Assembly: GCF_000986785.1 (NCBI RefSeq)
Contig: NZ_LAYY01000005.1
Location: 1 to 64,000 of the forward strand
DNA length: 64,000 nt
DNA from: Mesobacillus campisalis
GTDB lineage: Bacteria > Bacillota > Bacilli > Bacillales > Cytobacillaceae
Direction of reading: 5' to 3'
Every line of letters starts with the position of its first letter. The stretch's first letter is position 1. The notes below the pieces were generated by a model. It was not told the DNA's origin and ran no database searches. It saw only the letters and a program-made list of their open reading frames with translations. The position numbers and the translations under genes are program-made. Positions 8,538 to 17,666 of the stretch are shown piece by piece.

Positions 8538-10118
8538 ATGAAAGCATTGATCGTGGATGATGAACAGCATGTGAGGGAGGCCATCAGGCTGCTCGCAGAA
8601 TGGGAAGCACAGGGGATCGCCGAAATTTATGAAGCAAAAAATGGCGAGGAAGCGATCGAGCTCATTCAGCAGCATAAGCCGGAGATCATTTTTACCGATA
8701 TGAAAATGCCGAAGAAGGACGGCATCGGGCTGCTGGAGTGGATTAAGGAGCACATGCCCGACAGCAAGACGATCGTTGTCACCGGCTATGATGACTATCA
8801 TTATATGAGGAAAGCGATCCACTTTGGCAGCCATGATTACCTCCTGAAGCCGGTTGACCCCGAGATTCTCAATCAGACGCTCACCAATGCCGTGAAGGAA
8901 TGGAACAAGGAAGAAGCCGGGCGCAGCAAGGAAAAAAGCAGCACCCAGCTCCTGAATGAGATGAAGCCCGTCTACCGCGACCGGATGCTCACCAAGCTTT
9001 TCACCTCTTCTGATATAAAAAAAGAGCAGTACGAGGAGCTCGGTTTTCAGTCTTCGGGAAAATATGTGACCGCAGTCGTGAAGCTGAGCGGGAAAATGAT
9101 CAAAAACTTCGGCCATGACCGCGACCTGGCGTATTTTACGGTGCTGAATGTGATCAATGAAGTGCTGTCTACGGAGGACTGCGGCATCGCCTTTCGCTAT
9201 CTGGCGCAAAAAGGCCAGGTGGCTATCATCCTCTGGGACCAATTTGACCAATTGGAAGAATTGCTGCGCCGGATTTACCGGTCCCTAAAGCAAGCGGTAA
9301 AATTCAGCTGTCCCATTGCAGCTGGCCCTCCAGTCTGCGAGATTTCCTCCCTGATGGATTCGTATGCTGAGGCAAACGAGGTGCTCCTCAGCCAAAACCT
9401 GTTGGATGTAAAAGAAGTGCGGGTCTACACAAGGGGTGATGAAAGCGAGCACTCATTGCCGTCGCTGATGGCCTATGCGCCGGGAATCGAGCTCGCCGTT
9501 CAGGCCGGAGAGGAAAGCGCCTTTGATGAGCTGATTGAAGAAGTGACACAGGAAATGACGAAAGGGAATTTTCTCTCGCTCAGGCAGCTGCTGCATATGG
9601 AAAAAGAGTATCAGGTGATATGTGCACAGTGGCTGAAGCGCTACAACCTTGCCTTTGCTGTTCAAGATGAGGCAGAGAAACAGATTGAGCCCTTTTTTGA
9701 TAAAGACGGCCATTTTCACCTGGAGCAATATGTGGACCGGAAAAAACGCGAGATTTCGATTTTCCTGGAGTCGATCAGGCGCGAAAGTAAGCTTGAAAAG
9801 AAAAACATCATCTATGAGATTGAAACCTATTTGCAGAATAATTTTGACCGGGATGTGAAGCTCCAGGAAATCGCCGACCAGTTTTACATCAGCCGGGAAT
9901 ACATCTCACGCAAGTTCAAGCAGGAATTCGGCGAAAACATCTCCGATTATATCGTCAAATACCGCATTAAAAAGGCAAAATCGCTTTTGAAAAATAGCCA
10001 GCTGAAGGTATTTGAGATTGCCAACATGGTTGGCTACCAGGATGATAAGTATTTTAGGAAAGTATTTAAAAAAGTCGAAGGCATCACGCCGAACGAATAT
10101 CGGCAGGGGAAGAGATAG
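8538..10118 (+). CDS. YesN-type response regulator with AraC DNA-binding domain
   Basis: The cytoplasmic transcription factor partner of the kinase. The N-terminal receiver domain has its phosphoacceptor at D54 in IIFTDMKMPKKDG. A long middle region (about 130-420) is of the type common in YesN proteins. The C-terminal AraC pair of helix-turn-helices is clear: KLQEIADQFYISREYISRKFKQEFGENISDY and VFEIANMVGYQDDKYFRKVFKKVEGITPNEYR. ATG 8538 is preferred, with AAGGAGG ten bases before it; a GTG at 8529 is too close to the ribosome site. It probably activates the adjacent transporter operon and perhaps the ThuA operon through the shared promoter element. Confidence 0.92.
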   Translation: MKALIVDDEQHVREAIRLLAEWEAQGIAEIYEAKNGEEAIELIQQHKPEIIFTDMKMPKKDGIGLLEWIKEHMPDSKTIVVTGYDDYHYMRKAIHFGSHDYLLKPVDPEILNQTLTNAVKEWNKEEAGRSKEKSSTQLLNEMKPVYRDRMLTKLFTSSDIKKEQYEELGFQSSGKYVTAVVKLSGKMIKNFGHDRDLAYFTVLNVINEVLSTEDCGIAFRYLAQKGQVAIILWDQFDQLEELLRRIYRSLKQAVKFSCPIAAGPPVCEISSLMDSYAEANEVLLSQNLLDVKEVRVYTRGDESEHSLPSLMAYAPGIELAVQAGEESAFDELIEEVTQEMTKGNFLSLRQLLHMEKEYQVICAQWLKRYNLAFAVQDEAEKQIEPFFDKDGHFHLEQYVDRKKREISIFLESIRRESKLEKKNIIYEIETYLQNNFDRDVKLQEIADQFYISREYISRKFKQEFGENISDYIVKYRIKKAKSLLKNSQLKVFEIANMVGYQDDKYFRKVFKKVEGITPNEYRQGKR

Positions 10119-10134
10119 TGTCCCCTGCTTTTTT
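10103..10134 (+). terminator. Terminator overlapping the yesN-like stop codon
   Basis: Stem GCAGGGGA / TCCCCTGC (10103-10128) is followed by TTTTTT. The stop codon TAG lies in its loop, so the gene and its terminator overlap. Confidence 0.75.
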
Positions 10135-10189
10135 ATTTGCCTAGGCTGTGGGAGCGGTCAAGGCTGTATCCCAAGTAACCATCAGAGGT

Positions 10190-10376
10190 AAAATAGGCGG
10201 AGATTTTCCGGCTAAACGCGGAATGGAAGTGTTTTTCGGGTAAATAAGGGGAGGTTTTCCGGTTATGCAAAGCAAAATACCCCATTTTTGATGTTTTTCA
10301 ATTCAATAGGCGGAATCTCTCCGTCTATTTAAGCGCTTTTTTATCTTAATTACGAATTAAGCGGAGTTTTTCCGTC
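10190..10376. repeat. Short palindromic repeats CGGA-N-TCCG
   Basis: Three clean units (CGGAGATTTTCCG at 10198, CGGAATCTCTCCG at 10311, CGGAGTTTTTCCG at 10362) and two degenerate ones (around 10219 and 10248) are flanked by TAGG/TAAG and CTATTTAA-like text. Each is itself an inverted repeat. They fill the gap between the two-component system and the RND gene. No coding frame is present. Confidence 0.6.
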
Positions 10377-10398
10377 TATGTAATGGACTAAGCATCCA

Positions 10399-10446
10399 TA
10401 AAAAAAGCAAAGCCAACTCAGACGTCGAATGGCTTTGCTTTTTTAT
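10399..10446. terminator. Bidirectional terminator downstream of the RND gene
   Basis: AAAAAGCAAAGCCA (10402-10415) pairs with TGGCTTTGCTTTTT (10430-10443) around a 14-base loop, with A and T tracts on both sides. Confidence 0.8.
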
Positions 10447-10471
10447 TTGCTGGTTCCTAGACTTCTTATGA

Positions 10472-13400
10472 TTACTGTTCTTGTTCGGCCGCCTCTGCCT
10501 TCAGCTGGCGTTCTTTCCTTGATTTCCTGTAATGAAGCAGTTCATAGACTACCGGAATCACCACAAGGGTGAGAAGCGTTGCCACGGCCAGGCCTCCGAT
10601 GACCACAACGGCCAGGCTCTGGGAGACAAGCACGCCGGATTCGGCCTTTTTGAAGAGGAGCGGCAGCATCGCGCAAATGGTCGCCACCGCTGTCATCAAA
10701 ATTGGCCTCATCCGCACTGCTGCGGCTTCCACGATGGATTCGCGAATGCTCATTTTCTTTTCGTTCTGCTTAACCCGGTCAAGAAGCACAATCGCATTGG
10801 TGACGACAATCCCGATCAGCATGAGCGCCCCCAGGAGCGCGGTGATGTCGACGGCTATCCTGCTCACGAGGAGGCCGAGAATCGCCCCGATGGCTGCGAG
10901 AGGAAGCGAGAACAGGATTGCAATCGGCGCACGGATCGTCTTGAAGGTAATGACCATGATTAAAAACACAATCCCGACGGAAGCCGCCATCGTGATGAAC
11001 AGGTCGGTGAAGTCGTCGCTCTGCTGGACGCTCGCTCCTCCGACGGCCACTTCCACTTCTTTTGGAAGGTCAAGGCCCCCTTTGTCCTTCCCAGCGAACA
11101 GGAGCGTGTTCATTTCCGCAGCGATGTCGGAAATCTTCCCGGAATCGACGACTCCGCTCACCCGTGCATAGAGAACCCCGTCTTTATGGTAGAGACTTGT
11201 TGGTTCTTCCTTTCCCTGAAGTTTGGCCACCTCTGATATTGGCTTCGGCCCCTGGTGCGCAAGGACGGTGATGTCATTCAGATCGTCAGGTTGTTTCGGG
11301 TCAAGGAGAGGTTCCACGAAAACAGGGGTTTTCTGTCCCTGCAGCTCGACGGCGCCAATCGGAACGCGGTTCAGCATGAGAGAGAGCTGCTGGGCCACTT
11401 GCTGGGCGTTCGCTTCCTCGGGTCGGACCTCGAATGAGTATACCATTTTCTTTTCTTCCAGATTGGTGGAGACCGATTCCACCCCTTCGATGCCAGACAA
11501 TGCCTTTTTGATTTCATTGGCCGCCAATTCAATCTCTTCAATAGAATCTCCGAGGACGTCGACCGTGATTTCAGACGAGGAAGCGCCCATCATGCTGGCC
11601 GCGGCCACGGTGAGTTCCGCGCCAGGGTAGTTATCTTTCTGTTCCTCGATCGCGGAAAGGAGCGCATGCGTTTTATCCTTTTCCTTCAGGATGATTGAAA
11701 AGCTGGTTTGTGTGGGGGATCCTACCTGGCCAAATTGGGCGGCTTCCGCTGAATTCCCCATCTGGGTGATGTTGTAGAGCACTTCTTCCCTTCCGAGAAT
11801 GAACTTCTCCAGCTCAAGAGAATTTTCCCTTACTTCCTCCACCGGAGTGGTGTTCGGGTAGGCAAGGGTCGCGACCACAAAATCCGCTCCCGACGAGTCA
11901 ACGGCTCCTTTTGGCATGGCAAAGTAGGTGCCAATCGACCCGGCAAACAGGAATCCCGATACAAGCAGGATGGTTTTCTTGTGATCCAGCGACCAGGAAA
12001 CGAAATTCGTAAAAGCGGCCGGCGGTTTGTGTTCCGGCAATTTCGCGTTCTTCAGCAGCCCTGCGCTCATGACGGGAACCACGGTGAGGGCCACGACCAG
12101 GGAAGCCAGGAGCGAATAGGTGACCGTCAAGGCGAATGGCAGGACGAACTCCTGAAGCGACCCGCTCACAAGGCCAATCGGGAGGAAAACGGCAACCGTC
12201 GTCAAGGTCGAGGAAGTGATGGCGCTGCCCACTTCCTTTGTGGCCACCATGATCATCGAGACCGAGAAAGGCTCGCTTTGCCTTTTCCGGAAAATGTTCT
12301 CAATCACCACGATGCTGTCGTCCACAAGACGTCCGACCGCCACCGCCACCCCGCCGAGGGTGAGGATGTTCAGAGTGATGCCGGACCGCGACAATAGAAA
12401 CAGCGTGAAGCAAAGGGACAATGGGATGGATACAATGGTAATCACCGTGGAACGGACATTCCGGAGGAACACCATGATGACGATGGTGGCAAACAGGGCC
12501 CCGAGTAGAACTTCCTTCATCATCGTGTGCACCGAGTTCTGAATCATCTCCCCTGTATCCAGCACAACGGTTGTTTCCTGCTGCTTGAATTTTTTGTTCA
12601 GTTTCTCGGCAGCAGCGGCTACTTCCTTTGTCACACTCACCGCATTGGAACTTGTGTCTTTCGTCACAACGATAAACAGGCCTTCTTCTCCGTTGATATG
12701 GTTAAGCGCGTTACTTGAAGAGGATTCCTTCACAGTCGCGATGTCTTTTAGCAGGACGCCCGGGGTAACAGGGAGCTTCCCCAGCTCTTCAAGGCTTCCT
12801 ATGTTTCCGATGACCTTGATATTGGCAGCTTCTCCGTTAAGCGTCTTTCCTCCTACCGCCGCAGAGGTGTCATGTCCCTGAAGGACTCCGAGAAACTGTT
12901 GGAGGGTGACCCCGTTTTCGGCCATCTCCTTTTCCTTCAGCTCAAGGGAAACGGAAGAAGAGGAGGTCCCCATCACCTGGACGCTGCCCACTCCCTTGAT
13001 GCTTTTAAAAGAAGGAAGGATCTCCTTCTCGGCGAATTCGATGTTCTCAGGCGTGACCCCTCCGCCGAAGGTGACCGTAATTTGGGAAATCGGGATCATG
13101 CTGGTGTTCAGCTGCACTATATGGGGTTTGCTTACGTTTGTCGGAAGCGTGAGGGAGGAGATGGCTTCCTGCACGTCCGTTTTCGCTTCTTTCATCGGTG
13201 TTTTCGATTCGAAGAAGATATCCGTTTTCGAATATCCGTCCCCGGTGGTAGAAAAAACGTTTTTCTTTCCTGCTATTCCGGATAGTGCGCTTTCAATGGG
13301 TTCTGTTACGCTTTCGCGCATCGTCTCCGCGTCACTTCCATCCCCCATGACCACGACGGTCACCTGAGGCTGGTCGGCCGCAGGAAGGAACTCCATCGGC

Positions 13401-13498
13401 ATGGTGGTGTAGCTGATCAGTCCAAGCCCCATGATCAGGATGGACAAGATGGCGACAGCAGCTTTGTTTTTAAAAGACCATTTTGTAAACCAAGACAT
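10472..13498 (-). CDS. RND efflux transporter, SwrC/AcrB-like
   Basis: An inner-membrane proton-driven exporter of the HAE1/AcrB type, 1008 aa. The RND duplication is visible: an N-terminal TM, a large extracellular loop, a TM block containing GVAVAVGRLVDDSIVVIENI, then a second half ending in TM segments with RMRPILMTAVATICAMLPLLF. B. subtilis SwrC, which exports surfactin, is the usual single-gene Gram-positive relative; no membrane-fusion partner is encoded nearby here. ATG 13498 is chosen because AGGAGAGGGG precedes it; the frame is open eight codons further. It stands alone, with no adjacent regulator. Substrate unknown. Confidence 0.9.
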   Translation of the reverse strand: MSWFTKWSFKNKAAVAILSILIMGLGLISYTTMPMEFLPAADQPQVTVVVMGDGSDAETMRESVTEPIESALSGIAGKKNVFSTTGDGYSKTDIFFESKTPMKEAKTDVQEAISSLTLPTNVSKPHIVQLNTSMIPISQITVTFGGGVTPENIEFAEKEILPSFKSIKGVGSVQVMGTSSSSVSLELKEKEMAENGVTLQQFLGVLQGHDTSAAVGGKTLNGEAANIKVIGNIGSLEELGKLPVTPGVLLKDIATVKESSSSNALNHINGEEGLFIVVTKDTSSNAVSVTKEVAAAAEKLNKKFKQQETTVVLDTGEMIQNSVHTMMKEVLLGALFATIVIMVFLRNVRSTVITIVSIPLSLCFTLFLLSRSGITLNILTLGGVAVAVGRLVDDSIVVIENIFRKRQSEPFSVSMIMVATKEVGSAITSSTLTTVAVFLPIGLVSGSLQEFVLPFALTVTYSLLASLVVALTVVPVMSAGLLKNAKLPEHKPPAAFTNFVSWSLDHKKTILLVSGFLFAGSIGTYFAMPKGAVDSSGADFVVATLAYPNTTPVEEVRENSLELEKFILGREEVLYNITQMGNSAEAAQFGQVGSPTQTSFSIILKEKDKTHALLSAIEEQKDNYPGAELTVAAASMMGASSSEITVDVLGDSIEEIELAANEIKKALSGIEGVESVSTNLEEKKMVYSFEVRPEEANAQQVAQQLSLMLNRVPIGAVELQGQKTPVFVEPLLDPKQPDDLNDITVLAHQGPKPISEVAKLQGKEEPTSLYHKDGVLYARVSGVVDSGKISDIAAEMNTLLFAGKDKGGLDLPKEVEVAVGGASVQQSDDFTDLFITMAASVGIVFLIMVITFKTIRAPIAILFSLPLAAIGAILGLLVSRIAVDITALLGALMLIGIVVTNAIVLLDRVKQNEKKMSIRESIVEAAAVRMRPILMTAVATICAMLPLLFKKAESGVLVSQSLAVVVIGGLAVATLLTLVVIPVVYELLHYRKSRKERQLKAEAAEQEQ

Positions 13499-13596
13499 TT
13501 CTTCTTTCCCCTCTCCTGGCAAACGCCGCTATGTAAGACAGGATAAGATATGATTCTTTGTAAGGAAAAAGAACCATGAAAAAAGACATGATTAAG

Positions 13597-13746
13597 TTTG
13601 TTGTAGGTGTCGACAGTTTTGTCGTGAATGAATTTGATTATCTCGTAAAAAGGTGGAACTTTGTCGTGAATGAACTGAATTTTGTCGTAAGAAGGTGGGG
13701 CTTTGTCATAAAGCCTGGAGTTTTTGCAGTAAAAGTTGAAGGTGAT
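13597..13746. repeat. 21-bp tandem array A (GTCGTGAA type)
   Basis: Anchors GTTGT, GTCGT, CTCGT, GTCGT, GTCGT, GTCAT and GCAGT fall at 13600, 13621, 13642, 13663, 13684, 13705 and 13726, an exact 21-bp period over seven units. Because 21 is a multiple of three the array is open in both directions and gives repetitive pseudo-peptides, but it has no ribosome site and lies between divergent genes. Three other arrays with about the same period but different consensus occur in the window. Confidence 0.75.
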
Positions 13747-13790
13747 TTCAACCCAATCCACCCCACAGTTCAATATTTTCCACCCTATGT

Positions 13791-13836
13791 GTCAATGTAA
13801 GCCGTTTCATTCTGTGTTGTAACCTCTAAAATAAGG
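13791..13836 (+). promoter_or_regulatory. ThuA-operon promoter with shared 20-bp element
   Basis: GTCAATGTAAGCCGTTTCAT (13791-13810), a 16-base gap and TAAAATAAGG (13827-13836) copy the arrangement before the ABC transporter on the other strand at 6576-6617. The inner TGTAAGCCGTTTCA is a one-mismatch cre-like site. The identical length and spacing over 46 bases argue for a common regulator of the two operons. Confidence 0.78.
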
Positions 13837-13867
13837 GTAAATGAAACCTAAAAAGGAGTGGTTTGAA

Positions 13868-14593
13868 ATGGTAAAAGTAACCGTCTGGAATGAAAATCGG
13901 CATGAGCAGAAAAATCCGGTTGTGCGGGATCTTTATCCGAAGGGCATCCACGGCGCGATTGCGGAGTTTTTACAGGGAGCGGGATTTGAGGCAGGGACGG
14001 CAACGCTTGATGAGCCGGAGCATGGACTGACAGATGAGGTCCTGGCAAACACCGATGTTTTAGTGTGGTGGGGGCACCTGGCGCACGGCGAAGTGAAGGA
14101 TGAAATCGTCCAGAAGGTGCAGCAGCGCGTTTTGGATGGCATGGGTTTGATTGTGCTGCATTCAGGCCATTTCTCCAAGATTTTCAAAACGCTGATGGGA
14201 ACGAGCTGCGACCTAAAATGGCGTGAAGCCGATGAAAAGGAACGCCTCTGGGTCGTGAGTCCGAGCCATCCGATCGTCGAGGGAATCGGGGAATATATTG
14301 AACTTGAGAGGGAAGAAATGTATGGCGAGCATTTTGACATCCCGCAGCCGGACGAGCTGATTTTCACAAGCTGGTTTGAAGGCGGCGAAGTGTTCCGCAG
14401 CGGCTGCACGTACACTCGCGGCAACGGAAAGGTGTTCTACTTCCGCCCGGGCCATGAAACATACCCAACCTACCATAATGAGCAAATTCAGCGCGTCATC
14501 ATCAACGCAGTAGAATGGGCGAAGCCGTTGAAGCGTGAGCGCCCTGTGTACGGAAATGCAAAACCACTGGAAGAAATCAAGGGGGAGAAATAG
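13868..14593 (+). CDS. ThuA-like protein (trehalose-utilisation family)
   Basis: A cytoplasmic protein of the ThuA family, with a glutamine-amidotransferase-like fold. The ATG at 13868 has AAAAGGAGTGG before it; the frame upstream to 13841 contains that ribosome site. Motifs: [56 protein letters not shown] and [14 protein letters not shown]. ThuA in rhizobia acts with the Gfo/Idh enzyme ThuB in trehalose and sucrose use through 3-keto sugars. Here it is first of five tightly spaced genes (one base to the next) with two Gfo/Idh enzymes, an isomerase and an alpha-glucosidase. Its catalytic role is not certain even in the family. Confidence 0.85.
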   Translation: MVKVTVWNENRHEQKNPVVRDLYPKGIHGAIAEFLQGAGFEAGTATLDEPEHGLTDEVLANTDVLVWWGHLAHGEVKDEIVQKVQQRVLDGMGLIVLHSGHFSKIFKTLMGTSCDLKWREADEKERLWVVSPSHPIVEGIGEYIELEREEMYGEHFDIPQPDELIFTSWFEGGEVFRSGCTYTRGNGKVFYFRPGHETYPTYHNEQIQRVIINAVEWAKPLKRERPVYGNAKPLEEIKGEK

Positions 14594-14594
14594 A

Positions 14595-15620
14595 ATGGCA
14601 AAGCTTAGAATCGGAGTCATTGGTGCAGGAAGCATTGCGCAGCACCGCCATCTGCCGGAATATGCTACCAACCAGCTGGCGGAGATTGTGGCTGTTTGCG
14701 ACATTAACCAGGAACGGGCGGCCGAGGTTGCTGAAAAATACGGCGCCAAAGCTTATACAGACTATCAGGAGCTTTTAAAAAGCGGCGAAGTCGATGCGGT
14801 GAGCGTTTGTACGCCAAACTATCTTCATGCCCCGATTTCCATAGCAGCCCTTGAAGCCGGCCTGCATGTGCTTTGTGAAAAGCCGATGGCTACTTCAAAA
14901 GCAGAAGCAGAGAGCATGATTGCAGCAGCAGAGAAAAACGGCAAGAAACTGATGATCGCCCACAACCAGCGCTTTGTTCCTTCCCACCAAAAAGCGCGCC
15001 AGCTGATTGCAAGCGGAGACCTCGGCAAGATTTACAGCTTCCGCACGGCATTCGGACATGGCGGCCCGGAAGGCTGGAGCGTCGAAGGCAAGGAAGGCTG
15101 GTTCTTCCAGAAGGAAAAAGCGTTTGTCGGGGCGATGGGTGACCTTGGGGTCCATAAAACCGACCTGATCCGCTATCTGCTTGGCGAAGAGATTACCGAA
15201 GTCGGCGCGTTTGTTCAAACAAGTGCAAAGGATTTTGCCACTGTCGATGACAACGCGGTCTGTGTGCTGAAGACGGAAAGCGGCATTATTGGCACGCTTG
15301 CGGCCAGCTGGGCGTATAACGGCAGAGAAGACAATTCGACGATCATTTATGGTGAAAAAGGGACACTGCGGCTGGAAGACGACCCGAATTACTCGCTCGT
15401 TGCGTTATACAGCACAGGTGAAGTGGTGAACTACCAGCTTGGGAAAATCCAGTCGAATGACGAAGGCGGGCAAAAGAACTCGCATGTAATTGAAAAGTTT
15501 GTGGACTGCGTTATCAATAATGAAGCACCGCCGGTTTCAGGGGAAGAGGGCATGAAGTCACTGTCTGTCATCCTTGCGGCGCTGGAATCAAACGAGAGTA
15601 AGAGAATAACAGAAGTATAG
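14595..15620 (+). CDS. Gfo/Idh/MocA-family NAD(P)-dependent sugar oxidoreductase 1
   Basis: A cytoplasmic dehydrogenase of 341 aa. A Rossmann motif (RIGVIGAGSIAQHRH) begins at residue 5, and the family's catalytic lysine sits in LCEKPMATSK. A C-terminal alpha/beta domain carries GDLGVHKTDLIRYLLG. ATG 14595 follows GGGGGAG. Given ThuA before it and a second dehydrogenase and isomerase after it, the likely role is oxidation of a glycoside (for example at C3) or of an inositol-like sugar. The sequence does not distinguish these. Confidence 0.88.
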   Translation: MAKLRIGVIGAGSIAQHRHLPEYATNQLAEIVAVCDINQERAAEVAEKYGAKAYTDYQELLKSGEVDAVSVCTPNYLHAPISIAALEAGLHVLCEKPMATSKAEAESMIAAAEKNGKKLMIAHNQRFVPSHQKARQLIASGDLGKIYSFRTAFGHGGPEGWSVEGKEGWFFQKEKAFVGAMGDLGVHKTDLIRYLLGEEITEVGAFVQTSAKDFATVDDNAVCVLKTESGIIGTLAASWAYNGREDNSTIIYGEKGTLRLEDDPNYSLVALYSTGEVVNYQLGKIQSNDEGGQKNSHVIEKFVDCVINNEAPPVSGEEGMKSLSVILAALESNESKRITEV

Positions 15621-15633
15621 AGGTGTTTGGACC

Positions 15634-16671
15634 ATGAAGAAACTTCGAATCGGAATCATCGGGGTTGGCGGCATTGCGACGGGCCGCCATATCCCGGCTT
15701 TCTCCCAGCTTGGCGAAGTATGTGAAATCATGGCGCTCAGCGACATTAACGTGGCTCGGGCGCAGGCGGTGGCGGCGGAATACCAGATTCCCCATGTGTT
15801 TGAAAACTACCATGATGTTTTTAAAGAAGTGGATGCCGTCGTCATCTGTACCCCGAATAAATTCCACGCGGAAATCACGGTCGCGGCGTTTGATGCAGGC
15901 GTCCATGTGCTGTGCGAAAAGCCGATGGCCCTTTCGGCGGCAGAGTGCGAGGCGATGCTTGCCGCCTCGAGGCGTGCCGGTAAAGTGCTGGCGATTGCCT
16001 ATCACTACCGGTTCAGGCAGGAAGCGCAAGTGGCCAAGAACATGATGCAGGAAGTCGGCACACCGCTTGTGGCCCGCGTGAAAGCACTCCGGCGCCGCAA
16101 AGTTCCCGGCTGGGGCGTTTTTACCAATAAAGAGCTGCAGGGCGGCGGAAGTTTGATCGATTACGGCTGCCATCTCCTTGACCTGGCTTTATGGCTGATG
16201 GGAAATCCGAAGCAGGTTTCTGTGAGCGGCCGCGCGTACAATGTGCTCAGCAAAATCCCGGGACAGGTGAACCAGTGGGGAGCATTCGACTACAGCACCT
16301 TTGATGTCGATGACCATGTGACCGCCTATATCACGTTTGAAAATGGCGCTTCGATGCTGTTTGAAACATCGTGGGCGGCGAACGTCAAGGACGATGAAGA
16401 GCATGTCAGCATCTCCGGTGTCGAAGGCGGCGTGAACGTTTTCCCGCTTGAGCTTTATACGACGAAAAACGGCATGCTGATGAACAGCCAGCCACTGCTC
16501 GTGCCGGTGGAGAAAAATGACGGACTTCCCCAGGCACGGAATTTTATCGGCGCCTGCCTTGGCGTCGAGGAGCTGGTCGTCAAGCCGGAGGAAGCACTGC
16601 AGGTTTCCGAGATTATCGACGGAATCTATAAAAGCAATGAAACCCTAAGCCGAAAGGAGACTCCACAATGA
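15634..16671 (+). CDS. Gfo/Idh/MocA-family sugar oxidoreductase 2
   Basis: A second dehydrogenase of the same family, 345 aa, only distantly similar to its neighbour: GIIGVGGIATGRHIPAF at the N-terminus, LCEKPMALSA for the catalytic lysine, and GGSLIDYGCHLLDLALWLMG in the substrate-side domain. It starts 13 bases after the preceding stop and overlaps the next start by four bases (ATGA), so it is translationally coupled. Two such enzymes around an isomerase suggest an oxidise - isomerise or epimerise - reduce sequence. Confidence 0.88.
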   Translation: MKKLRIGIIGVGGIATGRHIPAFSQLGEVCEIMALSDINVARAQAVAAEYQIPHVFENYHDVFKEVDAVVICTPNKFHAEITVAAFDAGVHVLCEKPMALSAAECEAMLAASRRAGKVLAIAYHYRFRQEAQVAKNMMQEVGTPLVARVKALRRRKVPGWGVFTNKELQGGGSLIDYGCHLLDLALWLMGNPKQVSVSGRAYNVLSKIPGQVNQWGAFDYSTFDVDDHVTAYITFENGASMLFETSWAANVKDDEEHVSISGVEGGVNVFPLELYTTKNGMLMNSQPLLVPVEKNDGLPQARNFIGACLGVEELVVKPEEALQVSEIIDGIYKSNETLSRKETPQ

Positions 16672-17636
16672 AACTAGGAGTATTTACCGTGTTGTTTGCC
16701 GACAAATCGTTTGAGGATATGCTGGATACCGTCAAGGCCGCCGGGCTGCATGCGGTTGAAATCGGGACCGGCTGCTATCCGGGAAACAGCCATTGCGATC
16801 TGGATGCACTGCTGGAAAGTGAAGAAGCACGCAAAGAGTATATCGGGAAAGTCACCGAGCGCGGCTTGATGATCTCGGCGTTCAGTTGCCACGGCAACCC
16901 GATTTCCCCGGAAGCCGGTTTTGCGAAAGAGTCGGATGAAACGCTGCGTAAAACGATCAAGCTGGCTTCGCTCTTGGGCGTGCCGGTTGTCAACTGCTTC
17001 TCCGGAACGGCGGGCGACCATGAAGGCGCCAAGTTTCCGAACTGGCCTGTGACGCCATGGCCGAACGAGTATGGCGATGTGCTGAAGTGGCAGTGGGAAG
17101 AAAAGCTGATTCCCTACTGGAAGGAAGTCGGGCAGCTGGCTAAGGATCATGATGTTAAAATCGGCCTGGAACTGCACGGCGGATTTCTTGTGCACACGCC
17201 GTACACTCTGTTAAAATTGCGTGAGGAAACGTGCGACGCCATTGGGGCCAACCTTGACCCAAGCCATCTTTGGTGGCAGGGCATCGACCCGGTTGCCGCG
17301 ATTAAAATCCTCGCAAAAGAAAACGCCATCCATCATTTCCATGCGAAAGACACCTATATCGACCAGGAAAATGTCAATATGTATGGACTGACGGATATGC
17401 AGCCTTATGGAGAAGTGCAAACGCGTGCATGGACATTTCGGTCGGTCGGCTGCGGCCATGACTTGAAGGAATGGTCCGATATGATGAGCGCACTCCGGAC
17501 ATATGGCTATGATTATGTGGTCAGCATTGAGCATGAAGACCCGATCATGTCGATCCAGGAAGGCTTTGGCCGGGCCGTTACCAATTTAAAAACAATATTA
17601 ATAGAAGAATCACCTTCCCAAATGTGGTGGGTGTAA
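16668..17636 (+). CDS. Sugar isomerase/epimerase, TIM-barrel (xylose isomerase-like)
   Basis: A metal-dependent TIM-barrel enzyme of the AP endonuclease 2 / IolE-YcjR group, 322 aa. Candidate metal ligands lie in KIGLELHGGFLVH, NLDPSHLWWQG, HHFHAKDTY and VVSIEHEDP. In E. coli the related YcjR epimerises 3-keto-glucosides between two dehydrogenation steps. The four-base overlap with the upstream dehydrogenase supports joint action. The substrate remains unknown. Confidence 0.85.
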   Translation: MKLGVFTVLFADKSFEDMLDTVKAAGLHAVEIGTGCYPGNSHCDLDALLESEEARKEYIGKVTERGLMISAFSCHGNPISPEAGFAKESDETLRKTIKLASLLGVPVVNCFSGTAGDHEGAKFPNWPVTPWPNEYGDVLKWQWEEKLIPYWKEVGQLAKDHDVKIGLELHGGFLVHTPYTLLKLREETCDAIGANLDPSHLWWQGIDPVAAIKILAKENAIHHFHAKDTYIDQENVNMYGLTDMQPYGEVQTRAWTFRSVGCGHDLKEWSDMMSALRTYGYDYVVSIEHEDPIMSIQEGFGRAVTNLKTILIEESPSQMWWV

Positions 17637-17666
17637 AAATAGACTACATGTTATAGAGGTGCAGCG

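Noticed and set aside
13576-13800. 74-codon plus-strand frame with repetitive FVVNE-type peptide, and a 112-codon minus-strand frame over the same DNA
   Set aside because: Both are produced by the 21-bp array, which is a multiple of three. Neither has a ribosome site, and the repeat is at the DNA level.
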